Shown here: one piece after another, positions 1-13,399 of the stretch
Position numbering within the stretch: the stretch's first letter is position 1
How the letters are laid out: each line of letters begins with the position of its first letter
Assembly: GCF_014822185.1 (NCBI RefSeq)
Contig: NZ_QVLR01000107.1
Span: forward strand, 124,001-188,000
Direction: 5' to 3'
Length of the DNA stretch: 64,000 nt
Source: Azoarcus sp. Aa7
GTDB taxonomy: Bacteria; Pseudomonadota; Gammaproteobacteria; Burkholderiales; Rhodocyclaceae
Position numbers and translations under genes: made by a program
Notes under the pieces: generated by a model
What the model saw: only the letters and a program-made list of their open reading frames with translations
Told to the model about the DNA's origin: nothing
The model's database searches: none

Positions 1-2631
1 GTGACGCGGCTGGAGGCCGAACTGCGCCATCTCGACGACGCGCGCAAGCGGCTGGAGGCACGGCTCGCACAGCTCGCGACCGACGAGGCGCACTGGCAGG
101 AGCGCCAGGCGGCGCTGGCGGCGGAGCGCGAGCGCTGGACAGGCCTGCTCGACAACGCGGCGATGCGGGCCGAGCAGGCCGAGGCGCGCCATGGCGAGAT
201 CGCCGAGCGCCTGCCCGAGGCGGAGACTGCCCGGCAGGCTGCCGATACCACGGTCGCCGCGGCACGGCGCGAACTCGCGCAGACCGAGCAGCAGCTGCGC
301 GTCGAAGAGGCCAACCGCGCAAGCGCCGTGCGCGCGATCGATGCATTGAACCAGCGCCGCGGGCGCCTGACGGGTGAATCGGGCGGCATCGAAGGGCCGG
401 ACGAGGCCGTCGTCGCCCGGCAGGAGGCGCGCCTCGAAGCCCTGCGCGAGGCGCAGGAAGGTCATCAGGAAGAACTCGCTGCCGTCCAGATGCGCCTGCC
501 CGAGGCGCAGGCCGCGCTGAAGGCCGCGCTCGAGCACGAACGGCAGGTGCAGCGGCGCCTCACCGAACTGCGGGCGCGGCGCGATGCACTCGTGCAGTTG
601 CAGGCCAAGGTGCAGTCCCAGGGGCAGCTCGGCGACTGGTTGAAGCGCCACAGGCTGGCGGAGCTGCCGCCGCTGTGGCGCGACCTGCGGGTGGAATCGG
701 GCTGGGAGATGGCGGTCGAGGCCGTGCTGCGCGAGCGGCTGGCGGCGCTGACCGGCGACGTGAGTGAAGCGGCGCGCGCGCTGTTCGACGACGCGCCGCC
801 GGGATCCTTCGCCCTGGCCTTCGGCGACGGGGTGGGGGCGGCCGCCGAGCCTGCGCCGTTGCCCGGTACGTTCGCGCTGATGGACAAGATTTCCTTCGAG
901 GACGAAGGGCTCCGGCCGGTCGTCGCCGACTGGCTGCGCGGCTGCCTGGCCACCGACGGCCTGGAGCCGTGGGTCGAGCGGCGCGGGGAGCTTGCTGCGC
1001 ATCAATGTCTCGTCGGTCCGCGCGGCCAGATCCTCACGCGGCATGCCCTGGTGCATTACGCGCCGGACAGCCGTACGCACGGCGTCATGGAGCGCCAGCG
1101 CGAGATCGACGGTCTGGCGGAACAGCAGCGCGGGCTCGAGATGGAGGCCCATATCGCCCACGACGCGCTGATTGCGGCCGAGGGCGTGGCGGCCGAGCTG
1201 CAGGAACGCGGCAACGTACTGCGGCGCGAGCTGCAGGCGGCGCAGCAGCAGGTGCATGCCGAGCAGGTCGAGCTCCTCAAGCTCACGCAGGCGCGGCAGC
1301 GCGCCGAGGAGCGCCGGGCGCAGCTCGCGCGCGACCTCGAGGACATCGTCCATCTCGAATCCACCGAACGCGAACACCTTGCCCGCGCGGAGATGGAGCA
1401 GGCGCGCGCGGCGGAGCTGGCCGAGCTGCAGCGCGAGCGTCTCGACGGCGCGCAGGAGGTGCTGGCGGAGCGCGACAACGTGCTGCGCGAGACGCGCTCG
1501 CTCGAGCAGGCCCTCGCGCGCGAACTGCAGGAGGCGCGCTTTTCGGAGCGCGAGTGCGCGGGCAAGCTCGAAGACATCGCGCGCAACCTGCAGCTGGCCG
1601 GCGAGCAGCTGGGGCGGATCGCAACGGAAACCGAGGCGCGCCGGCACGAGCTCGACGCGACCGACAGCGGCCGCAGCCGCGACGCGCTGCAGGAGGCGCT
1701 GGAACTGCGTGCGAGCCGCGAGGCGGCGCTGGCGGCGCGACGCGACGCGCTGGAAACAGCGGCGATGCGGCTCAGGCAGACCGAGGAGCTGCGTCTGCGC
1801 ACCGAGCAGGAGGCGGCGCCCGCACGCGGACGGGTTGCCGAGTTGCGGCTCGCCGTGCAGGCGGCGGAGCTCGCGGCGGCGCAGTTCGACGAGCGGCTGA
1901 TCGAGGCGCAGGCCGACGAGGCGGCGCTGCAGCCGTTGCTCGTACCCGACCTGCGCGAGGGTTCGCTGGTCCGGGAGGTTGGACGGCTTGCGCGCGAAAT
2001 CGCGGAACTGGGCCAAGTCAACCTGGCGGCGCTGGACGAACTGCGCAGCGCGCAGGAGCGCAAGGGCTATCTCGACGCGCAGTTCGACGACCTGATGCAG
2101 GCGATCGGGACGCTGGAGGATGCCATCCGGCGCATCGACCGCGAGACGCGCGAGCAGCTGCAGGACACCTACAATACCGTGACGCAGCATTTCGGCACGC
2201 TCTTCCCGCAGCTCTTCGGCGGCGGGCAGGCGCGGTTGGTGCTCACCGGCGACGAGATCCTCGACGCGGGGATCCAGATCGTGGCCCAACCACCCGGGAA
2301 GAAGAACACCTCGATCCACCTGCTGTCCGGCGGCGAGAAGGCGCTGACGGCGATCGCGCTGGTGTTCTCGATGTTCCAGCTGAATCCTGCGCCGTTCTGC
2401 ATGCTTGACGAGGTGGACGCGCCGCTGGACGATACGAATACCGAGCGTTATTGCCAGATGGTGAAGCGCATGTCATCGCAGACGCAGTTCGTCTTCATCA
2501 GTCACAGCAAGATCACGATGGAGATCGCGCAGCAACTGGTGGGGGTGACGATGCAGGAACAGGGCGTGTCGCGCGTGGTGGAAGTGGATATGGAAGAGGC
2601 GCTGCGCCTGGCGGAGCCGGCAGCGGCCTGA
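1..2631 (+). CDS. smc: Chromosome segregation protein SMC, C-terminal three quarters
   Basis: This is the bacterial SMC ATPase, which dimerises and works with ScpA/ScpB to compact and segregate the chromosome. The frame is open from the first base and the gene begins outside the window: 876 residues are visible against about 1,170 for the family, and the N-terminal Walker A head is missing. Visible parts are long Ala/Glu/Arg/Gln-rich coiled coil, a hinge at about residues 205-330 of the fragment, a second coiled coil, and the C-terminal head. The head carries the ABC signature LSGGEKALTA (from residue 775) and Walker B MLDEVDAPLDD (from 801). The extreme GC and coiled-coil composition gives long meaningless open frames on the other strand. 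It is followed by zipA and ligA, an order common in beta- and gammaproteobacteria. Identity is certain; only the 5' end is unknown. Confidence 0.97.
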   Translation: MTRLEAELRHLDDARKRLEARLAQLATDEAHWQERQAALAAERERWTGLLDNAAMRAEQAEARHGEIAERLPEAETARQAADTTVAAARRELAQTEQQLRVEEANRASAVRAIDALNQRRGRLTGESGGIEGPDEAVVARQEARLEALREAQEGHQEELAAVQMRLPEAQAALKAALEHERQVQRRLTELRARRDALVQLQAKVQSQGQLGDWLKRHRLAELPPLWRDLRVESGWEMAVEAVLRERLAALTGDVSEAARALFDDAPPGSFALAFGDGVGAAAEPAPLPGTFALMDKISFEDEGLRPVVADWLRGCLATDGLEPWVERRGELAAHQCLVGPRGQILTRHALVHYAPDSRTHGVMERQREIDGLAEQQRGLEMEAHIAHDALIAAEGVAAELQERGNVLRRELQAAQQQVHAEQVELLKLTQARQRAEERRAQLARDLEDIVHLESTEREHLARAEMEQARAAELAELQRERLDGAQEVLAERDNVLRETRSLEQALARELQEARFSERECAGKLEDIARNLQLAGEQLGRIATETEARRHELDATDSGRSRDALQEALELRASREAALAARRDALETAAMRLRQTEELRLRTEQEAAPARGRVAELRLAVQAAELAAAQFDERLIEAQADEAALQPLLVPDLREGSLVREVGRLAREIAELGQVNLAALDELRSAQERKGYLDAQFDDLMQAIGTLEDAIRRIDRETREQLQDTYNTVTQHFGTLFPQLFGGGQARLVLTGDEILDAGIQIVAQPPGKKNTSIHLLSGGEKALTAIALVFSMFQLNPAPFCMLDEVDAPLDDTNTERYCQMVKRMSSQTQFVFISHSKITMEIAQQLVGVTMQEQGVSRVVEVDMEEALRLAEPAAA

Positions 2632-2744
2632 ACATGAGCGCCGCTGCGCCCCGGAATCGGGACGCGGCGGCAAGGTGGATTGCAGAGCCCAGAGAATCGC
2701 GAGGCCCGCTGCGCGATGCGGCGGGGCTGACAACGGGAAGGAAG

Positions 2745-5884
<3,140 letters not shown>

Positions 5885-5945
5885 AGATATGGCACGGACC
5901 AGACGCCGCGCTGAACCGAAAGACGTAACAAGGGAGAGTCATCCA

Positions 5946-6818
5946 ATGAAGAAGGTCACCAAGGCGGTATTTCCGGTTGCCGGCATGGGCACGCGCTTTC
6001 TGCCGGCCACCAAGGCCAGCCCGAAGGAAATGCTGCCGATCGTCGACAAGCCGCTGATCCAGTACGCGGTCGAGGAGGCGGTCGCCGCGGGCATCACCGA
6101 CATGATCTTCATCACCGGCCGCACCAAGCGCTCGATCGAGGACCACTTCGACAAGGCCTACGAGCTGGAAACCGAGCTCGAAGCGCGCGGCAAGAAGGAG
6201 CTGTTGGAGATCGTCAAGAAGACGGTGCCGAAGGGCGTGAACTGCGTGTATATCCGCCAGTCCGAGGCGCTGGGCCTCGGCCATGCGGTGTTGTGTGCGG
6301 CGCCGGTGGTGGGCGACGAGGCGTTTGCGGTGATCCTCGCGGACGATCTGCTGGACAACCACGGGGCCGAGCCGATCATGCAGCAGATGGTGGGTGTGTA
6401 TAACTACCACCGCTGCTCGGTGCTGGGTACGATGAACGTGCCGCGCGAGGATACCCGCCAGTACGGCATCGTCAGTACGGACAGCCAGCAGGGCAATGTG
6501 CAGCGCGTGACCGGCATCGTCGAGAAGCCGAAGCCCGAGGACGCGCCGACGACGCAGGCGGTGGTCGGCCGTTACATCCTGACGCCGCACATCTTCGACC
6601 ACCTGCGCTCGATCAAGCCGGGCGCGGGCGGCGAGCTGCAGCTCACCGACGCGATCGCATCGTTGCTGAAGGAAGAGGCCGTGCTGTCCTACCAGTTCCA
6701 GGGCGTGCGTTACGATTGCGGTTCGAAGCTGGGCTATCTGAAGGCGACCGTCGAACTGGGTCTGCGTCATCCGGAAATCGGCGCGGACTTCGCGGCCTAC
6801 CTCGCGGAACGCAAGTAA
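5946..6818 (+). CDS. galU: UTP--glucose-1-phosphate uridylyltransferase GalU
   Basis: GalU makes UDP-glucose from UTP and glucose-1-phosphate, feeding LPS, exopolysaccharide and trehalose/glycan synthesis in the cytoplasm. The product is 290 aa, typical of bacterial GalU. It opens with the nucleotidyltransferase signature [20 protein letters not shown] (from about residue 8), and also shows the metal/nucleotide motif ILADDLLD and the sugar-binding [10 protein letters not shown] and [12 protein letters not shown] segments. I chose the ATG at 5946, preceded by the purine-rich AAGGGAGAG; the in-frame start at 5889 adds 19 residues unlike the family. It lies 61 bp after ligA and is closed by a strong terminator at 6853-6882. 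Confidence 0.97.
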   Translation: MKKVTKAVFPVAGMGTRFLPATKASPKEMLPIVDKPLIQYAVEEAVAAGITDMIFITGRTKRSIEDHFDKAYELETELEARGKKELLEIVKKTVPKGVNCVYIRQSEALGLGHAVLCAAPVVGDEAFAVILADDLLDNHGAEPIMQQMVGVYNYHRCSVLGTMNVPREDTRQYGIVSTDSQQGNVQRVTGIVEKPKPEDAPTTQAVVGRYILTPHIFDHLRSIKPGAGGELQLTDAIASLLKEEAVLSYQFQGVRYDCGSKLGYLKATVELGLRHPEIGADFAAYLAERK

Positions 6819-6852
6819 TATCCGGTGGCCGCGTTGTTCGGCGGCCAGCAAT

Positions 6853-6882
6853 AAAAAAGGCGCTGATTCAGCGCCTTTTTTT
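6853..6882. terminator. Bidirectional intrinsic terminator between galU and typA
   Basis: A run of six A, then GGCGCTGA, one T, TCAGCGCC and a run of seven T: a perfect 8-bp GC-rich stem extended by A/T pairing. The A-run on one side and the T-run on the other make it work in both directions, as expected between the converging galU (+) and typA (-). Confidence 0.93.
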
Positions 6883-6914
6883 GTTCCCGGCTCGTGCCGG
6901 GATCGGGGTCGAGC

Positions 6915-8732
<1,818 letters not shown>

Positions 8733-8932
8733 TTGGGACCGGAAGTCTTTGAAAAGTTTTTAATTTTAGCACGCGGTGTGGCATCGCAGCATGGATCGTC
8801 GAGCGATCGGAGGTCGCGGTGACGGCCGGGCCAATGCCGTGAGGGTAGCGGCGGGCGAGCGTCGCCATGCCGTCGAGGGCGCGCTGCGGCTGCGTGCTAG
8901 AATCGGCGCCGTTTTTCAAGGAGACAGGCTTC
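8733..8932. promoter_or_regulatory. Divergent promoter region, typA / methylthio-nucleoside phosphorylase
   Basis: This 200-bp non-coding region separates two divergent genes. On the minus strand TAAAAT at 8763-8768 is a five-of-six match to a sigma70 -10 box and would give typA a leader of about 25 nt. On the plus strand TAGAAT at 8898-8903 resembles a -10 box for the downstream gene. No convincing -35 box was found for either. AAGGAGACAGGCTTC supplies the ribosome site for the 8933 ATG. Confidence 0.45.
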
Positions 8933-9673
8933 ATGCTCGCGATCATCGGCGGGACCGGACTCACCCAGCTTTCGACGCTCGAAATCACCCGGCGCGAGGT
9001 TGCGCGCACGCCCTACGGCGAACCGTCGGGCGCGCTCACCTTCGGCAAGCTGGCGGAGAAGCCGGTGGTGTTCCTGGCGCGCCACGGCTACGGCCACACG
9101 ATTCCGCCGCACCAGGTGAATTACCGCGCCAACATCTGGGCGCTGAAGCATGCGAAGGTGTCGGCGATCGTGTCGGTCGCCTCGGTGGGCGGCATTCCCG
9201 CGGAATTCGGGCCGGGAGCGATGGTGGTGCCGAACCAGATCATCGACTACACGTGGGGCCGCAAGAGCACCTTTTTCGAGGGCGGCGAGTCGGCGGTGCA
9301 TCACATCGATTTCACCCATCCCTACGACGAGCCGCTGCGCCAGCGCATCCTCGCGTCCGCGGCTGCGGTGGGCGAGGCGATGTACGACGGCGGCGTGTAT
9401 GCAGCGACACAGGGGCCGCGTCTCGAGACGGCGGCCGAGATCAATCGCCTGGAGCGCGACGGTGCCGACCTCGTCGGCATGACGGGCATGCCCGAGGCGG
9501 CGCTGGCGCGCGAGCTGAACCTGCCTTACGCGGCGATCAACGTGGTTGCGAACTTCGCTGCCGGTCGCGGTGCGAGCGAGACCGGGATCCAGTTCAGCAG
9601 CATCGAGGTGGTGCTGCAGGAGGCGATGATGCGGGTGCGCCGCGTCCTCGAGGAGGTCTGCCGCTCTTCCTGA
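8933..9673 (+). CDS. S-methyl-5'-thioinosine / methylthioadenosine phosphorylase
   Basis: This enzyme belongs to the purine nucleoside phosphorylase/MTAP family, which splits methylthio-nucleosides with phosphate in polyamine by-product and methionine salvage. The 246-aa protein begins MLAIIGGTGLTQL (phosphate-binding GGTG) and shows FLARHGYGHTIPPHQVNYRANIWAL, the base-binding TQGPRLETAAEI and GMTGMPEAALAREL. The methionine-centred GMTGMPEA version, rather than the MTTxPE form of true MTAP, resembles S-methyl-5'-thioinosine phosphorylases of Pseudomonas, so that substrate is my preferred reading. The ATG at 8933 follows a good AAGGAG site; an in-frame start at 8867 adds residues foreign to the family. 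The gene is monocistronic. Confidence 0.87.
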   Translation: MLAIIGGTGLTQLSTLEITRREVARTPYGEPSGALTFGKLAEKPVVFLARHGYGHTIPPHQVNYRANIWALKHAKVSAIVSVASVGGIPAEFGPGAMVVPNQIIDYTWGRKSTFFEGGESAVHHIDFTHPYDEPLRQRILASAAAVGEAMYDGGVYAATQGPRLETAAEINRLERDGADLVGMTGMPEAALARELNLPYAAINVVANFAAGRGASETGIQFSSIEVVLQEAMMRVRRVLEEVCRSS

Positions 9674-9707
9674 GCGTCAGGGGGCGGCCGGTGGCGCCAG
9701 GTCGTCG

Positions 9708-10118
9708 TTACCAGTAGAACGCCATTTGCCGCTGGCCCTTGGCGGTAAGCCGCGCGTCGCGCACCTGCTGCTTTCCGGCGCTGGTTGCCGCGACGCGGTA
9801 ATCGCCGGCCGGCAGGCGGGCGAACACGAACGGGCCCTGTGCGATGACTTCGAGCACCTTGCGCCCGTCGCGGGCCGTCACGACGACTTCGGTGTCCGCG
9901 AGATACGAGCCGCCTTTCTCCGCGAAGAGGAGCTTGAGGTTGTATTCGGCGGCCGTGAAGAACAGTTGCTCGCGCTCGTCGAGACTCACGCCGCCGGAGA
10001 GGTAGCGCACGCCCTCGTATTCGCCCTGTTGCAGGGCGGTGTCCTGTGCAGCCGCGGGTAGTGCCGGGAGTGATGCGGCCAGGGTGAGCAGCGTCGCGAT
10101 AATCCGTAGTCGTTTCAT
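9708..10118 (-). CDS. Small exported protein at the end of the curli operon
   Basis: The 136-aa product has a clear signal peptide (MKRLRIIATLLTLAASLPALPAAAQ) and a roughly 110-residue secreted domain. The domain part VVVTARDGRKVLEVIAQGPFVFARLPAGDYRVAATSAGKQ looks like the beta-sandwich of carboxypeptidase regulatory-like domains. It shows no catalytic residues I can name. The ATG at 10118 has an excellent GGAGGTGATTTCC site. It is the last gene of the leftward csgD-E-F-G unit, 53 bp after csgG and converging on the phosphorylase gene. Context suggests a periplasmic or surface helper in amyloid export or fibre anchoring, but that is inference; such a gene is not part of the classical enterobacterial csg set. 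Function is not established. Confidence 0.72.
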   Translation of the reverse strand: MKRLRIIATLLTLAASLPALPAAAQDTALQQGEYEGVRYLSGGVSLDEREQLFFTAAEYNLKLLFAEKGGSYLADTEVVVTARDGRKVLEVIAQGPFVFARLPAGDYRVAATSAGKQQVRDARLTAKGQRQMAFYW

Positions 10119-10171
10119 GGAAATCACCTCCTTCGATCGCCTGGGTGCCCGCACGCAGCCCGCCCCGCGTC

Positions 10172-11119
10172 CTAACTGCCGTACGGAAGCGGAATCGCCG
10201 GTTCCTCCCTGGGCCGTGACAGGCGGCCTTCCTCCGCCTTGTCGAGCCACTGGTTCTGCGTCGCCAGATAGTGCCGGAGTAGTGGTGAATTCATGTCCTC
10301 CGGATTCTTGAGCGACCAGTGGTTGTCCTTGACGCCCTGAACGATCAGGTTGACCAAGGCTGCCTCGATGGCTTCTTGGACACATAGCTGGGCCGGTTCG
10401 TTGCGCGTGTACCCGATTTCCCCTTCGAGCAGTCGCTTGAAGGAAACGAAGCGAAAGACATCGGCGCTCAATTTGTAGGAATAGATCGTCTTGGTCGTGG
10501 ATGTACTGACCAGAATCTGGCTGGTACGGATATCGACGGCGCGCAAGTTGAGTGTCACCTGATCGGTACGGTATTCCTCCGACGCTCCGACGCCCATGTA
10601 GCGGGCACCGGCGCCACCGGTCCGCACGTTGGTCTCGTAGGTAATGATGCCGCCTTCGAGGAGAATGCTGGCGGGCAATAATCCTGCCAGATTGGCGCCG
10701 TTGGCCTGCGCCGTGTCGAGGGCCCGGACGATTCTGCGTTCGGTGAGGATATTCTGCAGGCCCTCGCGCTCGACCGGAATGAACCAGTTCGAGTCCATCA
10801 TCGCCTTGATCAGCAAGGACGCTGCACCCTGTGTGACTGCCGTGGAAAAGGAGCTGTCGGGGGTGGGTTTGTATTGACCTGTCTGGTCCCGGAACCCATA
10901 GACTGCCGCAGCGATCTTTCCTTTGGGAGGTGGAAGGCTGGCCAGATCGCGGCTCATCCCGGTGCCCGGCGTGAGTTCGGCCGGCTGCCCCCTGGCGTCG
11001 AGTACCGCTTGACGCTGCGTGTCGAGGATGGAACAGCCCGAGAGCAGGAGCACGCCGGCGATGGTTCCCAGAAGAGGCCGTAGCCGAGTCCGAAAGGGGT
11101 GGTTTCTTCTTTGGTTCAT
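10172..11119 (-). CDS. csgG: Curli secretion channel lipoprotein CsgG
   Basis: CsgG forms the nonameric outer-membrane pore that exports curlin subunits. The 315-aa precursor carries a lipoprotein signal peptide with lipobox LLLSGC (lipidated Cys29), then the CsgG core: KIAAAVYGFRDQTGQYKP, the constriction/helix region around SLLIKAMMDSNWFIPVEREG and LQNILTERRIVR, and the beta-strand hairpins that form the barrel (GARYMGVGASEEYRTDQVTLNLRAVD, ILVSTSTTKTIYSY). I prefer the ATG at 11119 because GAGGAG lies 7-8 bases upstream. An alternative ATG at 11134 overlaps the csgF stop as ATGA and would add MRRRA. It sits in the csgD-E-F-G order. Identity is strong. Confidence 0.95.
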   Translation of the reverse strand: MNQRRNHPFRTRLRPLLGTIAGVLLLSGCSILDTQRQAVLDARGQPAELTPGTGMSRDLASLPPPKGKIAAAVYGFRDQTGQYKPTPDSSFSTAVTQGAASLLIKAMMDSNWFIPVEREGLQNILTERRIVRALDTAQANGANLAGLLPASILLEGGIITYETNVRTGGAGARYMGVGASEEYRTDQVTLNLRAVDIRTSQILVSTSTTKTIYSYKLSADVFRFVSFKRLLEGEIGYTRNEPAQLCVQEAIEAALVNLIVQGVKDNHWSLKNPEDMNSPLLRHYLATQNQWLDKAEEGRLSRPREEPAIPLPYGS

Positions 11120-11130
11120 GGCCCGTCTCC

Positions 11131-11583
11131 TCATGGCGCCGTGCCGATTTCGAAGGTCGACGACGCTCCGGATGCCTTGTCGACGGTGGTGATCTTCAGC
11201 ACACCGCCGCCGAGGTCTACGATGGAAACGCTGAATGCGTCTGTCTCCACGGTGCCGGCCTTCAGGTCGCCATTAGTGTCGAAGATGCTTCCGGTGACGC
11301 TCGTGGCGATGCGATCGAGGATCATCGATTGCAGCCGCTGATTGAACGTTTCCAGCGCAGTGGGCGGCTTGTAGCCCGAGGCGCCCTTGTTCGTGGATGG
11401 ATCCGTATGGCGATTCTGGGCGTTGGCGTTGTTCAGCAGTACTGAGCCGTTGATCGGACTGCCGCCGAACGACGGATTTACCGGCGCATAGACGAGGTTC
11501 GTTGCTAGAGCCGCTGGCGGACAGCTGCATAGGGTCAAGGCGGTCAATATCTTCGCCGTGCCTTTATTCAGGCAATGCTTCAT
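11131..11583 (-). CDS. csgF: Curli assembly factor CsgF
   Basis: CsgF is a small exported protein that caps the outside of the CsgG pore and couples secretion to nucleation by CsgB. The 150-aa precursor has an N-terminal signal peptide ending near ALAT, then the CsgF hallmark NPSFGGSPINGSVLLNNANAQ, whose N-terminal NPxFGG part inserts in the CsgG channel in studied homologues. A helical middle follows (TFNQRLQSMILDRIATSV), then a C-terminal beta domain (FSVSIVDLGGGVLKITTVDKASG) ending in the family's typical FEIGTAP-like tail. The ATG at 11583 is preceded by GGAGAAAG. It lies between csgE and csgG on the minus strand. Confidence 0.93.
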   Translation of the reverse strand: MKHCLNKGTAKILTALTLCSCPPAALATNLVYAPVNPSFGGSPINGSVLLNNANAQNRHTDPSTNKGASGYKPPTALETFNQRLQSMILDRIATSVTGSIFDTNGDLKAGTVETDAFSVSIVDLGGGVLKITTVDKASGASSTFEIGTAP

Positions 11584-11631
11584 GCTCTTTCTCCGTGGGG
11601 AATGACAGGTGCCGGATCGCTCGCGGGGCGC

Positions 11632-12090
11632 TTACGGCAGTTCCTCTTTTCCGAGATCCGGATCGACTGCCAGGCGGTTCAGCAGAGCAATGTTGGCAAT
11701 GCGCCCCGCCATGTACTGCGCCGTGTTCTGGGCCAGTGGCCGGATGGAGTTGCTGCTGCCAGCCTGCAGGAATACCCGTGCGACCGGCCGGTTGTTGTGC
11801 TCGACGATGACCGTGCTGCCCCAGCGGGCGGACGGTTTCTCGACGATGGTGAGGTCGACCGATCCGGTATCTGCCTGGGTGCGCCAGAACTGCGCGAACT
11901 GCCGTACGAATTCGCCGCCGAAATGGGTGATCGTCCGATCGACGATGAAACCCGTGGCCTGCTCCAGGGTGCCGTTTGCCAATTCAGTCAGGGCGCCGCT
12001 GTCGATAGGGCCGTCCTCGTTCGCTGCGGCCACCGGAAGCGGCGGACAAAAGGCGATCAGCAGCGCTACGACCGGGAGAATTCTGATCAT
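11632..12090 (-). CDS. csgE: Curli assembly/transport factor CsgE
   Basis: CsgE is the periplasmic adaptor that binds curlin and plugs the inner side of CsgG to direct secretion. The 152-aa product has a signal peptide (MIRILPVVALLIAFCPPLPVAA) and the CsgE core, GFIVDRTITHFGGEFVRQFAQFW followed by VDLTIVEKPSARWGSTVIVEHNNRPVARVFLQAG. Both blocks follow the family pattern of a TIT..G..F...F..W motif and a beta-rich export domain. I chose the ATG at 12090, which overlaps the csgD stop (ATGA) and gives the signal peptide directly. The GTG/ATG starts farther upstream read through csgD codons. Coupled translation with csgD is likely. Confidence 0.92.
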   Translation of the reverse strand: MIRILPVVALLIAFCPPLPVAAANEDGPIDSGALTELANGTLEQATGFIVDRTITHFGGEFVRQFAQFWRTQADTGSVDLTIVEKPSARWGSTVIVEHNNRPVARVFLQAGSSNSIRPLAQNTAQYMAGRIANIALLNRLAVDPDLGKEELP

Positions 12091-12770
12091 TTGCCGTCCC
12101 ATGTCATCGGCTCGAGGTTCTTCATGGCCCAGGACGCTGCCTGCACCCGGTTGGTGACCTTGATCTTCCTGAAGAGGTTGTAGACGTGGGTCTTCACCGT
12201 ATGGGGACTGACCTTCAGGGTGCGCGCGATGTCCGCATTGCTGGCCCCTTCGCTCATCAGGCGCAGACTTTGCATTTCCTTCGGGGTGAGGGAGGTGGCA
12301 CCAATTGGCTGCAGGTGCCGCACGGTTCGCGTGTCTTCGACGTAATCGGTGAGCATCTTGCGCGGTACCCACCATTCGTCGTTGCTGAGTGCCTGTACGC
12401 CCTTGAGGAGTTGTTCCTCTGACGTGTCACGGTGAAACAGGCCCTTGAACTTGGGCCAGCGAAGCAGCCGTGCGCTCGGTATGTCGTGGTTGGCATTGAA
12501 GAGCGCCACGGCACTGACCAGGGCATCGTCGCCGAGTACCGTCATGTGGGTGTCGATCTGGTCGTTCGCCGACAGGCCGATATCGAGCAGGGCGACGGAC
12601 TCGGCCGTATGCTGAGGCCACCCGGCCTCATCAAGTGTGGCAACGACGCACCGGCTTCCCAGATGGCGCTCCAGGAGCGCGGCCAGCAGTTTGTTCTGCA
12701 GGCTGGGACGGCCGACGATAACCACGCCTTTGGTCGCCGTGAAGGCGGTTTCGGGCGCATGTTTCGACAT
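12087..12770 (-). CDS. csgD: LuxR-type curli master regulator CsgD
   Basis: CsgD is the LuxR/FixJ-family activator of curli and other biofilm-matrix genes. The 227-aa protein has a degenerate receiver-like N-terminal half (GVVIVGRPSLQNKLLAALLE, SVALLDIGLS). Its C-terminal LuxR HTH includes LTPKEMQSLRLMSEGASNADIARTLKVSPHTVKTHVYNLFRKIKVTNRVQAASWA, very close to the E. coli CsgD pattern (GASN.EIA..L..S.NTVKTH.YNLFKKI.V.NR.QA.SWA). It is the first gene of the leftward csg unit and faces csgB across a 629-bp gap. In enterobacteria csgD expression rises with c-di-GMP; the two GGDEF-EAL proteins in this window make that link plausible here but unproven. Confidence 0.92.
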   Translation of the reverse strand: MSKHAPETAFTATKGVVIVGRPSLQNKLLAALLERHLGSRCVVATLDEAGWPQHTAESVALLDIGLSANDQIDTHMTVLGDDALVSAVALFNANHDIPSARLLRWPKFKGLFHRDTSEEQLLKGVQALSNDEWWVPRKMLTDYVEDTRTVRHLQPIGATSLTPKEMQSLRLMSEGASNADIARTLKVSPHTVKTHVYNLFRKIKVTNRVQAASWAMKNLEPMTWDGK

Positions 12771-13399
12771 GATTCTCCTGTTTACCTCTGTGGCCGCCCG
12801 CCCTGTCCGGGGTCCTTCTCCGCCGGCGGTGCAAACCGGTTTGTTCCAGGGAGGACGGCCTCAATTCCTCATGGTCTTCCCTTGCGGTCCGTTCGGCTGT
12901 CATGGGCAAGGAATGCCTGTCGCGCCTTTGCCTGCGTCCTGCAGTAAGGCGTTGCCTGAAAGGTCGGTCCCGGGGGGGATCCAGCTCATCCGTGATCTGG
13001 TTCGATACACATTAGTGGGACGGCCCGGGTCAGTGTTTTTTTCTTTCTTATGTGCGTGACATGGTTCACGGTTTTCCTAACTCACTGTTTTTGCTTCTTC
13101 ATGGCGATTCCGATGGTATTAGAGAACGGTGATGGTGGAGATTCGCCCGATCGTCTTACTGCGAAAGGGGGAGGCGGGGCGGGGGTGAAGGCCTCTGTGC
13201 ATGGCGTCTACCCGTTCTTGCTGGAGCAGGGGGCATTACCGGGCGGTGGCTCGCCTCATCCTTTCTTCTGAGTTGAATTTCCGTCATTCGGAAGTTCGTC
13301 GTAGTGCCCGACCGCCTGTTGTCACCGCTGCTTGCCTGATTGTGCGGGCCGCCGACGGCGGCGCAAGCTGCGTTCGTCGCAATTGTGCAGGGGCTCCCG
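12771..13399. promoter_or_regulatory. Long csgD-csgB regulatory intergenic region
   Basis: No convincing gene lies in these 629 bp; the short open frames have no family signature or good ribosome sites. The region is locally AT-rich around 13036-13100, against the GC-rich background. It holds a CRP-like palindrome (separate entry), an imperfect direct repeat TCAGTGTTTTT (13030) / TCACTGTTTTT (13082) flanking it, and a small inverted repeat TTCCG-N5-CGGAA at 13279-13293. In E. coli the csgD-csgB gap is likewise unusually long and binds many regulators, so a similar integrating role is likely. Exact promoters could not be placed. Confidence 0.6.
13055..13070. promoter_or_regulatory. CRP/FNR-family-like operator in the csg intergenic region
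   Basis: CGTGACATGGTTCACG is a perfect 5-bp inverted repeat with a 6-bp spacer. It matches the GTGA-N6-TCAC core of CRP-type binding sites. It lies about 285 bp before csgD and about 330 bp before csgB. The match is by motif only. Confidence 0.4.
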
